A DNA stretch of 32,524 nucleotides from a bacterium (GTDB lineage Bacteria > Bacteroidota > Ignavibacteria > Kapaibacteriales > UBA7675). The notes beneath the pieces were generated by a model, which worked only from the letters and a program-made list of their open reading frames with translations, was not told the DNA's origin and ran no database searches. This document shows positions 17,531-24,969 of this stretch, in pieces; position 1 is the stretch's first letter; every line of letters starts with the position of its first letter. The translations under genes were made by a program, and so were the position numbers. The stretch spans positions 1 through 32,524 of the forward strand of contig JAUHYX010000006.1 in assembly GCA_030426285.1 (NCBI GenBank), given 5' to 3'.

Positions 17531-17740
17531 TTAGTACTCTTCGTCGATATCGGTGATCGAAACTTCATCGGCTGCTTGACCAAACACTACTCTGATGCTG
17601 TCCATCAAATCTTGATCGTTCTCTACAGCATCAACTTCACTTTGTCGAGAGGCTTCAATCATATAGATCTCCTGCGACGAATATTCGCATGGGCTGCAAA
17701 TGGCACCCAAAAAAAGCAGTACAATAAGAAGGTTTTCCAT
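17531..17740 (-). CDS. Small exported or membrane-anchored hypothetical protein (69 aa)
   Basis: The N-terminus (MENLLIVLLFLGAICSPC) is a short hydrophobic segment preceded by an acidic residue, suggesting a signal or anchor. Two cysteines follow at residues 15 and 18, but the sequence before them is not a standard lipobox. The rest is acidic (ending in DIDEEY) and possibly helical. The ATG is supported by AGAGAGGA seven bases upstream, a strong ribosome site. The gene is divergent from the TPR-like gene that begins 100 bases away. No family is recognised. It could be a small envelope lipoprotein or a peptide factor; the evidence does not decide. Confidence 0.5.
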   Translation of the reverse strand: MENLLIVLLFLGAICSPCEYSSQEIYMIEASRQSEVDAVENDQDLMDSIRVVFGQAADEVSITDIDEEY

Positions 17741-17840
17741 GCTCGTGTCCTCTCTTGTATGTCACGTTGCTAGAAACCTACATGCGAGTCGTTTGGAAGA
17801 GGTGGACACATTTGCTCTAAAATTCAATGCGAGAAAAAAC

Positions 17841-19334
17841 ATGGATAATTTGCGGGCTCTGTGTGCCTTGGTTCGGGATTTGGACAAGCAGGAGATTGTG
17901 GCGGATCTGTTGTTGCAGCAGGGAGGAGAGACCCTGCGGCGCTTCTATGTTGGAATTCGCGACAATGTATACATGAATGAAGCTGATGCTTTGGCGGATT
18001 TGTACCCTGGAGAACACAATCCTTCTACATATAGCATGACGAAGGCGCGTCTGCGCGACGCACTCGTCAATATGTGGTACGTGCTGCAACCTGTGCAGAG
18101 CAAGAATGAACACGAACAGGTTGAGAAAGCTCTTCTGCACTGCGAGAAAAGTATTGGTGCTTTGCGAGCCATGGTTAGAAGTGGCAAGGGGTTGTATGCT
18201 GAGAAGTCCCTACGGCGAGTGCTTAGTTTGTCGGAAAAATATGAATTCACGCAAATTCTAGCTGAGGCGCATCAGCTAATGGCGTCAATTGCTACACTAA
18301 ACGGAGACTCTAACGCGGTTGAGAAGCACCAACACCGTTCACTCGAGATGTATCAGTTGAACACGTTAGAAATAGAGTCTGACGCATTGTTGCGCCAACT
18401 GTATTCGGGTTCGTTTCGTTCTGCAAAAGATGTGTTGCCAGAAGACAGGCTGATGAGTATCGACAAGCGGCTCGGAGAAATGCTCAGCGAGCACCAATCA
18501 TCTTTTAAGTTGAAACGCAACGTGTTTCGCGGTCGCAACTATATCGCGCAGTACCACCACAACTATGCATTGTCAGCACATCTGTGTGAAGAAATGGAAC
18601 ACTTTTACGAAGAGAATTCACACTTGCTCAGTCCAGCTCGTCTCGCAGAAACCTGCATACACAGATCTTGTGCTCACTTTCACTTGGGCGAATATGAAAC
18701 CGGAGCTCAGTTTGCAACAACAGCAATTGAGAACCGACCAGAAGCTTCTAACAATTGGCTCATCGCCAAAAATTTCCAACTGCTCAACACGCTGCACTTA
18801 GGCAATGTTCGCGAGGCTAGAGACATCATAAACAGTGTGCTAAACTCGCCAAATTTTTCGAACCGAACGCTGCCCATGCAAGAAAAATGGCGCTTGTACG
18901 ATAGTCTGGTCTCGTTTGTTGAATCTACACATAGTAAACGAAGTTACAGAGCATCAGTAGACGATTTACAGCACATCCCCAAGGACTACAAAGGGTACAA
19001 TATCATCCACGTAACTATTAGTCTGCTCGATATGCTGGCCAATGACGAATTCGATGTCTTGGTTGATAGGGTGGATTCGTTGCGAAAGTATATCGCGCGG
19101 CATGTCAAATCTTCGGACCCTCGTTCGCATGCCTTTCTCAAGAGCATGGAAATTATGATCAGGCAAAATTTCAATGTGAAAAAAACTGAGGCACTGGCGA
19201 GCAAACACATCCTGAAGCTGAAAGAAGAATTCACACAGCGGTCAGAACACATTGAAATTGTACCATATGAAATGCTCTGGAAGCGACTACAGCAGATTAG
19301 TGATATGCGGAAAATTGTTGAACCGTCGTCGTAG
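17841..19334 (+). CDS. TPR-like helical repeat protein of unknown function
   Basis: A protein of about 497 residues that is almost wholly alpha-helical with tetratricopeptide-like repeats. Clear examples are TCIHRSCAHFHLGEYETGAQFATTA (partial pattern near residues 265-290) and FQLLNTLHLGNVREARDIIN. There is no signal peptide or membrane helix, so it is probably cytoplasmic. The N-terminal section (MDNLRALCALVRDLDKQEI, later YSMTKARLRDAL) resembles the start of large uncharacterised helical proteins of Bacteroidota, which I recall only in general terms. The ATG at 17841 is chosen for that resemblance, though no ribosome site is visible. An in-frame ATG at 17739 has AAGAAGG six bases upstream but would overlap the start codon of the opposite gene. 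A scaffold role is likely for TPR proteins; partners are unknown. Confidence 0.75.
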   Translation: MDNLRALCALVRDLDKQEIVADLLLQQGGETLRRFYVGIRDNVYMNEADALADLYPGEHNPSTYSMTKARLRDALVNMWYVLQPVQSKNEHEQVEKALLHCEKSIGALRAMVRSGKGLYAEKSLRRVLSLSEKYEFTQILAEAHQLMASIATLNGDSNAVEKHQHRSLEMYQLNTLEIESDALLRQLYSGSFRSAKDVLPEDRLMSIDKRLGEMLSEHQSSFKLKRNVFRGRNYIAQYHHNYALSAHLCEEMEHFYEENSHLLSPARLAETCIHRSCAHFHLGEYETGAQFATTAIENRPEASNNWLIAKNFQLLNTLHLGNVREARDIINSVLNSPNFSNRTLPMQEKWRLYDSLVSFVESTHSKRSYRASVDDLQHIPKDYKGYNIIHVTISLLDMLANDEFDVLVDRVDSLRKYIARHVKSSDPRSHAFLKSMEIMIRQNFNVKKTEALASKHILKLKEEFTQRSEHIEIVPYEMLWKRLQQISDMRKIVEPSS

Positions 19335-19350
19335 TCTACAATCTGCCGAA

Positions 19351-19761
19351 CTAGCGTCGAATAAACGTGAGATCATGCCTTTGAATACGTATGGTATCGC
19401 GTTTTTCCAGGCGGAACGACAACTGATTTTCCTCGAACTCATTGTCAGTCCCTAGTCCACAGGTAACAGAATCACCAATCCCGTATAGCAATTGAACGGT
19501 CTGCTCGATTTCGAGCGGTGGCATCTGAATTGTGTCAGGAGTATAACAATCTTCGCTTTGTCGCTTTGTAAACACAGATATATCGCTGCTGAAGGCTGGA
19601 TCAGCTACAAATGCCCAGTGAATGTAACGATCCGAATACTCTGTACCAGCATCTGGCTGAACATCGATAATGACAACGGGTGAAAAAGTATCAATCGCAG
19701 GCTCGGTAGACGAGGAACAGGCCACCAATGCACAACAAAAAAGACAAGCCAAATATTTCAT
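19351..19761 (-). CDS. Hypothetical lipoprotein (136 aa)
   Basis: A short lipoprotein: the signal peptide ends in the lipobox LVAC with Cys15, followed by a Ser-rich spacer (SSSTEP). The mature part has four further cysteines (SEDCYTPDT, SVTCGLGTD) and beta-type segments, but no recognisable domain. The ATG at 19761 is chosen because it directly opens the signal peptide; a reading from 19806 would add fifteen polar residues. A promoter matching the Bacteroidota consensus sits 43 bases upstream. The gene is convergent with the TPR-like gene (16-base gap). Its function is unknown; it is probably anchored in the outer or inner membrane. Confidence 0.75.
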   Translation of the reverse strand: MKYLACLFCCALVACSSSTEPAIDTFSPVVIIDVQPDAGTEYSDRYIHWAFVADPAFSSDISVFTKRQSEDCYTPDTIQMPPLEIEQTVQLLYGIGDSVTCGLGTDNEFEENQLSFRLEKRDTIRIQRHDLTFIRR

Positions 19762-19803
19762 GTATTCAACAACACTACGTGAAAAAAAAATGCGCGAGCT
19801 GGA

Positions 19804-19834
19804 CAAATATACGCTGAGAATCGAAGTTTTGAAA
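19804..19834 (-). promoter_or_regulatory. Bacteroidota-type promoter for the 19351-19761 lipoprotein
   Basis: On the minus strand, TTTC (19831-19834) is followed after exactly 19 bases by TATATTTG (19804-19811). The consensus is TTTG-N19-TAnnTTTG, so only one position differs. The predicted start near 19798 leaves a leader of about 37 bases. This is the best promoter match in the window and a phylum-level clue. Confidence 0.55.
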
Positions 19835-20203
19835 GGGTATGAACTGATGGTTTGCGAACGCGTGTTTGATACTATACTAGTTTACATAACACGGATAGGG
19901 CTACCTGACACTTGATATTCCTGCGACAAAAGAAGTGTTGTAGACTTGGACAGTCACATAGTACTTTTGTCTTCTTTATAGTGTCGTAACCTACTGCATC
20001 CATGAATCAATGAATTCATGAAATCACGAGTTCACAACAAATCTGGCACACTAATACATTTTTGTCTATTCCAATACCGCCGATAATATATATTATGTAA
20101 AGTAATTCAAATGTATACCTGAGAAAGTTTGGTGACACTCATATACCCTACTAGTTAGAACGTACTTCTTTTAGAGGGACAGATTTGGCTTTAATAGATC
20201 CTA
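19835..20203. other. AT-rich noncoding gap
   Basis: About 370 bases between the lipoprotein promoter and the end of the beta-propeller gene hold no convincing gene. It contains an interrupted inverted repeat (GACAAAAG at 19925-19932 with CTTTTGTC at 19964-19971) and another at 20001-20020. An ORF of 42 codons on the plus strand (19790-19915) has no ribosome site. No tRNA fold was recognised. Confidence 0.5.
20001..20020. repeat. Short inverted repeat in the noncoding gap
   Basis: CATGAAT (20001-20007) and ATTCATG (20014-20020) are perfect inverted 7-mers with a 6-base spacer. There is no U-tract, so this is not a terminator. It could be a protein-binding site, but chance is possible in AT-rich DNA. 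Confidence 0.35.
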
Positions 20204-21310
20204 TCATGGACAATCATCTGCGAACAACACTTTTGTCGGAATGAGTCCAGCGGTCAATTCAGTATTTATACATGTGTTTGACACTTGGCCTAAATTCTGA
20301 TAGTCCAACGCGTTCGTGTACCACAAACAATCTGAGCATGAATTGTAATCCAATGAATACAATGCATTTTCGGGGCCAAATGAAGATTCAATTACGAGTT
20401 CTGACTCTCCAGTTTCAAGATCGAGCTTCGAGATTCCTTGTGGTCCGATATATGCTATTTCAGTTTCATCAATAACTTGTAGGGAGAATGAGCGGTTTTC
20501 TATGCGCCACTCTTCGATTACCTGTCCTGAGTTCGGCTGAATGCGTTGTATCCCCCCCAATGAGTCCTGTTGCTCACCAACTTGATAGTGGTTAAACAAG
20601 CAATACAGCTCATCTGAATTGTCTGCGTAAGCAAGCGTCGTTGGATTTGGACCAAGTTCGGTGTATCCTATTACTGTTCCACTTTCCAGATTGATGGTTA
20701 GCAGTGTACTTGCATTGGGTTCGTCTTTGCGGTAAATACCTAGACCACTATTAACGACATAGAGTTTGTGGCCTACTACCATCACGTCCTCTGGGGCAGG
20801 ACCCGTTCCCCAAGATCGCGCAATCTCCGGATTGGTGATGTCAGAAACATTGATTTCATACACGCTGTCGCGAAAATCAGTTACATATAGGAATGTGTTA
20901 TAGTCGCCTTGCCCGACACATAGTTGACGTGGACTCGGATTGGCTCCTGGCAATGGCAGAGTGGCAATGTGGTGACCAGAAAGATCCAGAAATACTACGG
21001 CACCTGAACCATTGAGCGATACTGCTAACATTCGTTCGTCCTGAACGCTAATCAATTCCATGTCCACCGCAGCATCACCAAGCGGAACTCCATTTGCTTC
21101 GGCGAAAAGACTCGAATGTGTGTGCTCCAACGTTGCACCACAATAGGCGTCAATAGACGCATTGTTACTGCCCCACAGTCCTTCATTTAGAACAAATACT
21201 GTTGGATCTTGACATGATATACTCTGAATTGGGTCTTCATCTGAGCATGAATATGCAAGGAGAGTAAATATGGCTAGAGCTAAGAAATTCGTGTTTCGAT
21301 TGTATGTCAT
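20204..21310 (-). CDS. Surface lipoprotein, YncE/BtuG-like beta-propeller
   Basis: A 368-residue lipoprotein with a lipobox ending at Cys22 (AYSC), followed by an acidic spacer. The rest shows repeated blades of beta-propeller type, as in YVTN/YncE proteins: for example TFLYVTDFRDSVYEINVSD, KLYVVNSGLGIYRKD, TTLAYADNSDELYCLF and EIAYIGPQGISKLDLETG. In Bacteroidota, BtuG proteins are propeller lipoproteins that bind cobalamin at the cell surface; this protein has that general form, but specific binding residues cannot be checked here. Its ATG overlaps the stop of the upstream surface-protein gene (ATGA), so the two are co-translated. The function is best called a surface-binding lipoprotein, with cobalamin as an inferred ligand. 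Confidence 0.82.
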   Translation of the reverse strand: MTYNRNTNFLALAIFTLLAYSCSDEDPIQSISCQDPTVFVLNEGLWGSNNASIDAYCGATLEHTHSSLFAEANGVPLGDAAVDMELISVQDERMLAVSLNGSGAVVFLDLSGHHIATLPLPGANPSPRQLCVGQGDYNTFLYVTDFRDSVYEINVSDITNPEIARSWGTGPAPEDVMVVGHKLYVVNSGLGIYRKDEPNASTLLTINLESGTVIGYTELGPNPTTLAYADNSDELYCLFNHYQVGEQQDSLGGIQRIQPNSGQVIEEWRIENRSFSLQVIDETEIAYIGPQGISKLDLETGESELVIESSFGPENALYSLDYNSCSDCLWYTNALDYQNLGQVSNTCINTELTAGLIPTKVLFADDCP

Positions 21311-22209
21311 GGTGTTGGAAGGTACACTTGGAATGTGTGAGTTACTTGTTGTTGTACGTCGCAGATCATCACAAACACCATTCCTGTGACGAATGCTGGC
21401 ACTTGCGTTGAAGTTCCTACTGGCACAGTGGCTGAAAACTGACGTTTTCCTAGCGCATTAAAGACTCGAATTTGAATGTCTTCGTGATACGTATTTTGAA
21501 TGCTGCGATGATGTAAAGAAACAGCTTGAATGTCATCTGTTAGAATCGAGTTGGCACTATATGACTCAGAGTTCAAAACTGCTATCGCATCAAGCTCACT
21601 ACCATCTACGATGGGATCGTACAGTGGATGTCCAGGAGTTTTGATAATACCGGACACGTCTTGCAAACGAATGAACCGAATACTGTCTACTCCAATTGAT
21701 TCCAAATCAAAGTGGGTGCCTCCTGCCTGCAGAATGTCGGTCTCAATTGCAGCTCCAATGGTTGGTTTGGTACCAGAACAACCCACAAGAGTTACTGAGT
21801 CAAATGGGAAATCAATCCACTCAAGTCCATCTCTCGATACAGAAACTTGTGCCGGCTCAATGAACAATCGACCTAGTCCCTGAATTTCGAAAGCGTTTTC
21901 AAATACAATGAAATCTGTGCCAGGTTTGTTTACACACCACTCACCTCCTATAGTCAACGTAATACTTCCCCCCAACCCAAGCGAAACGACATCATCTGGT
22001 GATGTTGAAGGTATGAATCTCGTTGCGGTAGTAGTTGGTCTATTCAAATTATTGGGAAAAAACTGACTCGATTGTGATTCGAATTCTCCTTCTCCCCACG
22101 AGACATTAACAACTTCTGAAAGCCAAATTGGCGCGGAATCTTGGGCGGCCGTGATGCAAAAACTGAGAAAAAAGAACAAGAGAGTTTGTTTTGCTGCGGA
22201 AATAACCAT
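21307..22209 (-). CDS. Secreted surface protein with T9SS-like C-terminal sorting domain
   Basis: A 300-residue exported protein with a signal peptide ending near CITAAQD. The middle has the pattern VVSLGLGGSITLTIGG, then GTDFIVFENAF, followed by VSVSRDGLEWIDF, which I recall from Bacteroidota cell-surface proteins that are often encoded beside BtuG-like propellers and TonB receptors. The last 75 residues (from about IQIRVFNALGKRQF to HTFQVYL) follow the type IX sorting-domain pattern: a 'hydrophobic-x-hydrophobic-aN-x-x-G-k' start, a central proline, and a G-x-v-F-v strand near the end. Export through the outer membrane is therefore likely. It is the first gene of a coupled pair with the propeller lipoprotein. 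No strong ribosome site precedes the ATG. Confidence 0.83.
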   Translation of the reverse strand: MVISAAKQTLLFFFLSFCITAAQDSAPIWLSEVVNVSWGEGEFESQSSQFFPNNLNRPTTTATRFIPSTSPDDVVSLGLGGSITLTIGGEWCVNKPGTDFIVFENAFEIQGLGRLFIEPAQVSVSRDGLEWIDFPFDSVTLVGCSGTKPTIGAAIETDILQAGGTHFDLESIGVDSIRFIRLQDVSGIIKTPGHPLYDPIVDGSELDAIAVLNSESYSANSILTDDIQAVSLHHRSIQNTYHEDIQIRVFNALGKRQFSATVPVGTSTQVPAFVTGMVFVMICDVQQQVTHTFQVYLPTP

Positions 22210-22236
22210 CGAAGTGGAGCTGAGATTAAATGAGTG

Positions 22237-22268
22237 TTTTCAATTCAGACCGCAAACTAGTAAATTTG
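22237..22268 (+). promoter_or_regulatory. Bacteroidota-type promoter for the DUF6580-like gene
   Basis: TTTT (22237-22240) is followed after 20 bases by TAAATTTG (22261-22268), an exact TAnnTTTG -7 element. The implied start near 22273 gives a short leader of about 25 bases before the ATG at 22298. There is no room for a riboswitch. Confidence 0.5.
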
Positions 22269-22297
22269 CACTGAACAAAATGAAAACAGGATGAACT

Positions 22298-22849
22298 ATG
22301 AATACTGAAACAAAACAATATGTCGTGTTTGGCCTTTTGGTCACGTTTGGAGTGCTGGGAAGAATCCTGCTAGTGGATTATCCAAACTTCGCCCCTATTA
22401 CAGCATTGGCAATATTCGGCGCTGCTTTTCTGCCAAACAAACGTATGGCCTACGCAATCCCTTTGGGCGCCATGTTGGTGAGTGATTTGTTTATCGGTTT
22501 GTATGATGGTATTTGGATGACATATTTGGCTTATGCAGCTGTTGTCGCGGTTTCACTGCCAATTTTCAAGCAAAAGGTTTCTGCACCACGAGTTTTAGGT
22601 GCAACAACACTGGGTGCGGTCGTATTCTTTGTGATTTCCAATCTCGGTGTTTGGCTGACTGGTGTTTTTAATCCAAGCATGGCATTGTATGCAGCAGACT
22701 TGAGCGGATTGGTGATGTGCTATGAAATGGCGTTGGCTTTTTATCGCGATCATCCCACAATTCTTGGTGACGTGCTCTTTGCTGGTGTTTTGTTTGGTGC
22801 TTATGCCTGGTACAAAGAGTCTCAAACCAGCCAGACCCAAGTTGCATAG
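22298..22849 (+). CDS. DUF6580-like integral membrane protein, possible ECF S-component
   Basis: A 183-residue protein with five or six membrane helices. The segment NFAPITALAIFGAAFLPNKRMAYAIPLGAMLVSDL is the hallmark I associate with DUF6580 putative transport proteins, whose topology resembles the substrate-binding (S) subunits of ECF transporters. The ATG has AGGA six bases upstream. It is divergent from the surface-protein/propeller pair and has its own promoter. If those genes capture cobalamin or a similar vitamin at the surface, this could be the inner-membrane step. That link is inferred from position only. No ECF ATPase or T-component gene is in the window. A bidirectional terminator follows. 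Confidence 0.8.
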   Translation: MNTETKQYVVFGLLVTFGVLGRILLVDYPNFAPITALAIFGAAFLPNKRMAYAIPLGAMLVSDLFIGLYDGIWMTYLAYAAVVAVSLPIFKQKVSAPRVLGATTLGAVVFFVISNLGVWLTGVFNPSMALYAADLSGLVMCYEMALAFYRDHPTILGDVLFAGVLFGAYAWYKESQTSQTQVA

Positions 22850-22875
22850 CGACAGACACATGTTTACGTGAAAGC

Positions 22876-22916
22876 AAAAAAAAGCACCGTTCGAAATTGA
22901 ACAGTGCTTTTTTTTT
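22876..22916. terminator. Bidirectional Rho-independent terminator
   Basis: The arms AGCAC-C-GTTC and GAAC-A-GTGCT pair with a single C/A mismatch around a 6-base loop. A-run and T-run flanks give U-tracts on both strands. It lies between the converging ends of the DUF6580-like gene (22849) and the DUF948-like gene (22944), so it can serve both. Confidence 0.9.
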
Positions 22917-22943
22917 ACACTCAAGGGGTTGTCACGCGTATTA

Positions 22944-23372
22944 CTATTTGTGACGGTCTAGGTTTTGTTGCTTCGTCTTTGAACCAGTTCCCAAGACTTT
23001 ACGCAATCCTTTGATCACGTCTGAAACAGTGTTGAGTGGACGTATGATTTGTTCAGATACGAACTTTTCGAGCTCTGCGATGCGACGGGTGACACCAGCA
23101 ATCTCTTGTACTATCTTGCCTGTGTCGTCTAATTGCTCTTCTACCTTCTTAGTGATGCCCACACTGTGTTTGCTAGCCTCTTCTAAGTATCCGAGGGTTG
23201 GACTCGTTTTTTGACGAAAGTCTTTAATCTCATCCAAAACCGCCGAAATTGTCATAGAAGTTTCATTGGTAACTCTCCTGACGTCCCTTATCATAGAAAT
23301 AAGAAAACCACAGGTAACGATACCAACAACACACAGTGCAGCAGCCAAAATATCCAATACCAAATCAGGCAT
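22944..23372 (-). CDS. DUF948-like single-pass membrane protein
   Basis: A 142-residue protein with one N-terminal membrane helix (about residues 5-28), followed by a long amphipathic, coiled-coil-like region (about 30-125) and a basic tail. This is the architecture of DUF948 proteins, often found beside YtxH proteins. The ATG at 23372 is supported by GAGGAG seven bases upstream and overlaps the stop of the YtxH gene by 8 bases. A longer reading from 23402 lacks such support. No enzymatic motif is visible. It probably has a structural or stress-linked role at the envelope, by analogy only. Confidence 0.85.
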   Translation of the reverse strand: MPDLVLDILAAALCVVGIVTCGFLISMIRDVRRVTNETSMTISAVLDEIKDFRQKTSPTLGYLEEASKHSVGITKKVEEQLDDTGKIVQEIAGVTRRIAELEKFVSEQIIRPLNTVSDVIKGLRKVLGTGSKTKQQNLDRHK

Positions 23373-23775
23373 TAGAAGTCTCCTCTTCGCCATCTTCTTC
23401 ATGGCGTTTCAGATTAGAGATATTATCGTTGATTTCTGACTGCATATGCGAAACGCGATCGCGCGCTTGATTCACAAGCTCCTCAGCTTCAAACAACAGA
23501 TGCTCTGCTTGATCACGAGCTGAATTTACAACGTCTTGCGCGCGCTGTTTGCCTTCGTTGATGTAAACTCTTGCTCTGTCTCTTGTTCCGCGACTATATT
23601 CAGAAGCACGACTGTACACATCATTATAGATGCCTTCTCCGCGTTCTGCTAAGTCCTGTCTCAGCTCTTTTCCACTTTTTGGAGCGAGAAGCAGCGCTGA
23701 AACAGCACCAATTGCTCCACCCAACAACAAGCCAATTGCCATACCTTTTGTGTATGATTCTTCATTGTTTGCCAT
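23365..23775 (-). CDS. YtxH domain protein
   Basis: A 136-residue protein whose N-terminus has the YtxH signature: a short hydrophobic glycine-rich helix (MAIGLLLGGAIGAVSALLLAP) followed by KSGKELRQDL. The rest is a long charged helix with regular Arg/Glu spacing. YtxH proteins are small general-stress or envelope proteins of unclear mechanism. The ATG has a strong AGGAGG five bases upstream. It is first in an operon with the DUF948-like gene, overlapping it by 8 bases. The 145-base region up to the divergent cyclase-like gene must hold both promoters, but none is clear. Confidence 0.88.
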   Translation of the reverse strand: MANNEESYTKGMAIGLLLGGAIGAVSALLLAPKSGKELRQDLAERGEGIYNDVYSRASEYSRGTRDRARVYINEGKQRAQDVVNSARDQAEHLLFEAEELVNQARDRVSHMQSEINDNISNLKRHEEDGEEETSNA

Positions 23776-23920
23776 AGCATCCTCCTGTGCACTTTTCGAT
23801 TCTATTATTGTTAACGTTATTCAGTTTGGCTGTACTTCAGTAATTTGTACTACTTGTAGTCAAGATCAGCTCTGTAAACATGTCTTGACCAATCAGTTCA
23901 TGTACTTCGCATCAAGGTTT

Positions 23921-24964
23921 ATGTTACACTCAATTTTGAAGACACTTCTCATACATTGCTTTTTCTTGGTCTGTCTCGTATCCTGTGCTAGTGAGACCAA
24001 TGGTGGAGATTCACAATCGCAATCTTCTCAGCAACAGAATACACAACCAAATAATGCATCCACCCAATCAAAAGCAAATGTTATGCCAAACCCGTTTCCC
24101 GGAAATGGCGAACAATTGCGACAATTTGCTCAGGATCAAGTGGATTTAGGGCCTAGAGTTCCCGGTTCAGACAGTCATAAACGCGCGCGCGACATGTTCG
24201 TATCTCACTTTGAACAAACGCTAGATACAGTGTTTTTGCAAGAGTTTACCGCCGACGTGTATGGTGAGTCATTTCAGTGTTGGAATGTTATTGGGCAGAT
24301 CCGTCCAGAAGCAACCAAGCGTGTAGTGTTGTGTGCGCATTGGGATACGCGTCCGATGGCAGACCACGACCCTGAACATTCTAGGCGCAATGAGACATTT
24401 GACGGTGCCAACGACGGAGCTTCTGGAGTGGCAGCTCTGATGGGAATCGCAGAACATATCAAGACTCTCGATGTTGAATTTGGAATAGACCTTATTCTGT
24501 TTGATGCCGAAGATATGGGTAATGCCGGTGATGCCGATATGTTCTGTATCGGAAGCACGTACTACAGCAACAATCTCCCTACTGTTAAACCAGTTGCTGG
24601 CATCCTTCTCGATCTTGTAGGCGACCCCAATGCAGTGTTTCCCCTCGAAGGATACAGTCAACAGTACGCTCCAGGACTTCAACAGCTTGTATGGAGAGTA
24701 GGACAACGCGTTGCTCCCTCCCGCTTCGTATTTGAGTATTATGGTGCAGTTCAAGATGATCATGTGCCGTTGAATGAAGTCGGTATTCCTACAATTGATA
24801 TCATTGACTTGCAGTTGGTCGGACACAATGATCCTGCGGAACATCGCAAGTACTGGCATACGAGCCATGACACAATGGATAAGGTTTCTGCAAGTACATT
24901 GTACGATGTTGCCAATGTAGTATGGCAGTCACTGCAACTGATTGATAGAAACCTAAAGGAGTAG
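23921..24964 (+). CDS. M28 family lipoprotein, glutaminyl-peptide cyclotransferase-like
   Basis: A 347-residue lipoprotein (lipobox LVSC, Cys22) with a Gln/Ser/Asn-rich linker to about residue 55 and then an M28 zinc-hydrolase domain. Motifs fit animal-type glutaminyl cyclases: AHWDTRP near 139, GANDGASG near 163, FDAED near 199, and DDHVPLNEVGIPTIDIID near 283, with YWHTSHDTMDK later. The Asp, Glu and His of the last three motifs are the expected zinc ligands of a single-metal cyclase. Such enzymes convert N-terminal Gln to pyroglutamate on exported proteins, so that reaction is likely, although M28 aminopeptidase activity cannot be excluded. The ATG at 23921 opens the signal peptide; a reading from 23630 runs antisense through the YtxH gene. 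prmA starts five bases after its stop. Confidence 0.9.
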   Translation: MLHSILKTLLIHCFFLVCLVSCASETNGGDSQSQSSQQQNTQPNNASTQSKANVMPNPFPGNGEQLRQFAQDQVDLGPRVPGSDSHKRARDMFVSHFEQTLDTVFLQEFTADVYGESFQCWNVIGQIRPEATKRVVLCAHWDTRPMADHDPEHSRRNETFDGANDGASGVAALMGIAEHIKTLDVEFGIDLILFDAEDMGNAGDADMFCIGSTYYSNNLPTVKPVAGILLDLVGDPNAVFPLEGYSQQYAPGLQQLVWRVGQRVAPSRFVFEYYGAVQDDHVPLNEVGIPTIDIIDLQLVGHNDPAEHRKYWHTSHDTMDKVSASTLYDVANVVWQSLQLIDRNLKE

Positions 24965-24969
24965 AAGTC

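Noticed and set aside
19790-19915. A 42-codon plus-strand frame upstream of the lipoprotein
   Set aside because: It has no ribosome site, runs antisense through the promoter at 19804-19834, and shows no recognisable sequence.
19925-19971. Inverted repeat GACAAAAG/CTTTTGTC as a terminator
   Set aside because: It is AT-rich with a 31-base loop and no gene ends nearby on the plus strand, so it is unlikely to function as one.
22210-22297. A cobalamin riboswitch or B12-box upstream of the BtuG-like genes
   Set aside because: The intergenic space is only 88 bases and contains no GCCACTG-like core on either strand; a cobalamin riboswitch needs about 200.
23630-23920. A longer N-terminus for the cyclase-like protein
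   Set aside because: The extra 97 residues run antisense through the YtxH gene and would bury the lipoprotein signal peptide.
24269-24868. A 199-codon frame antisense to the cyclase-like gene
   Set aside because: It is a shadow of an M28 domain with clear catalytic motifs.
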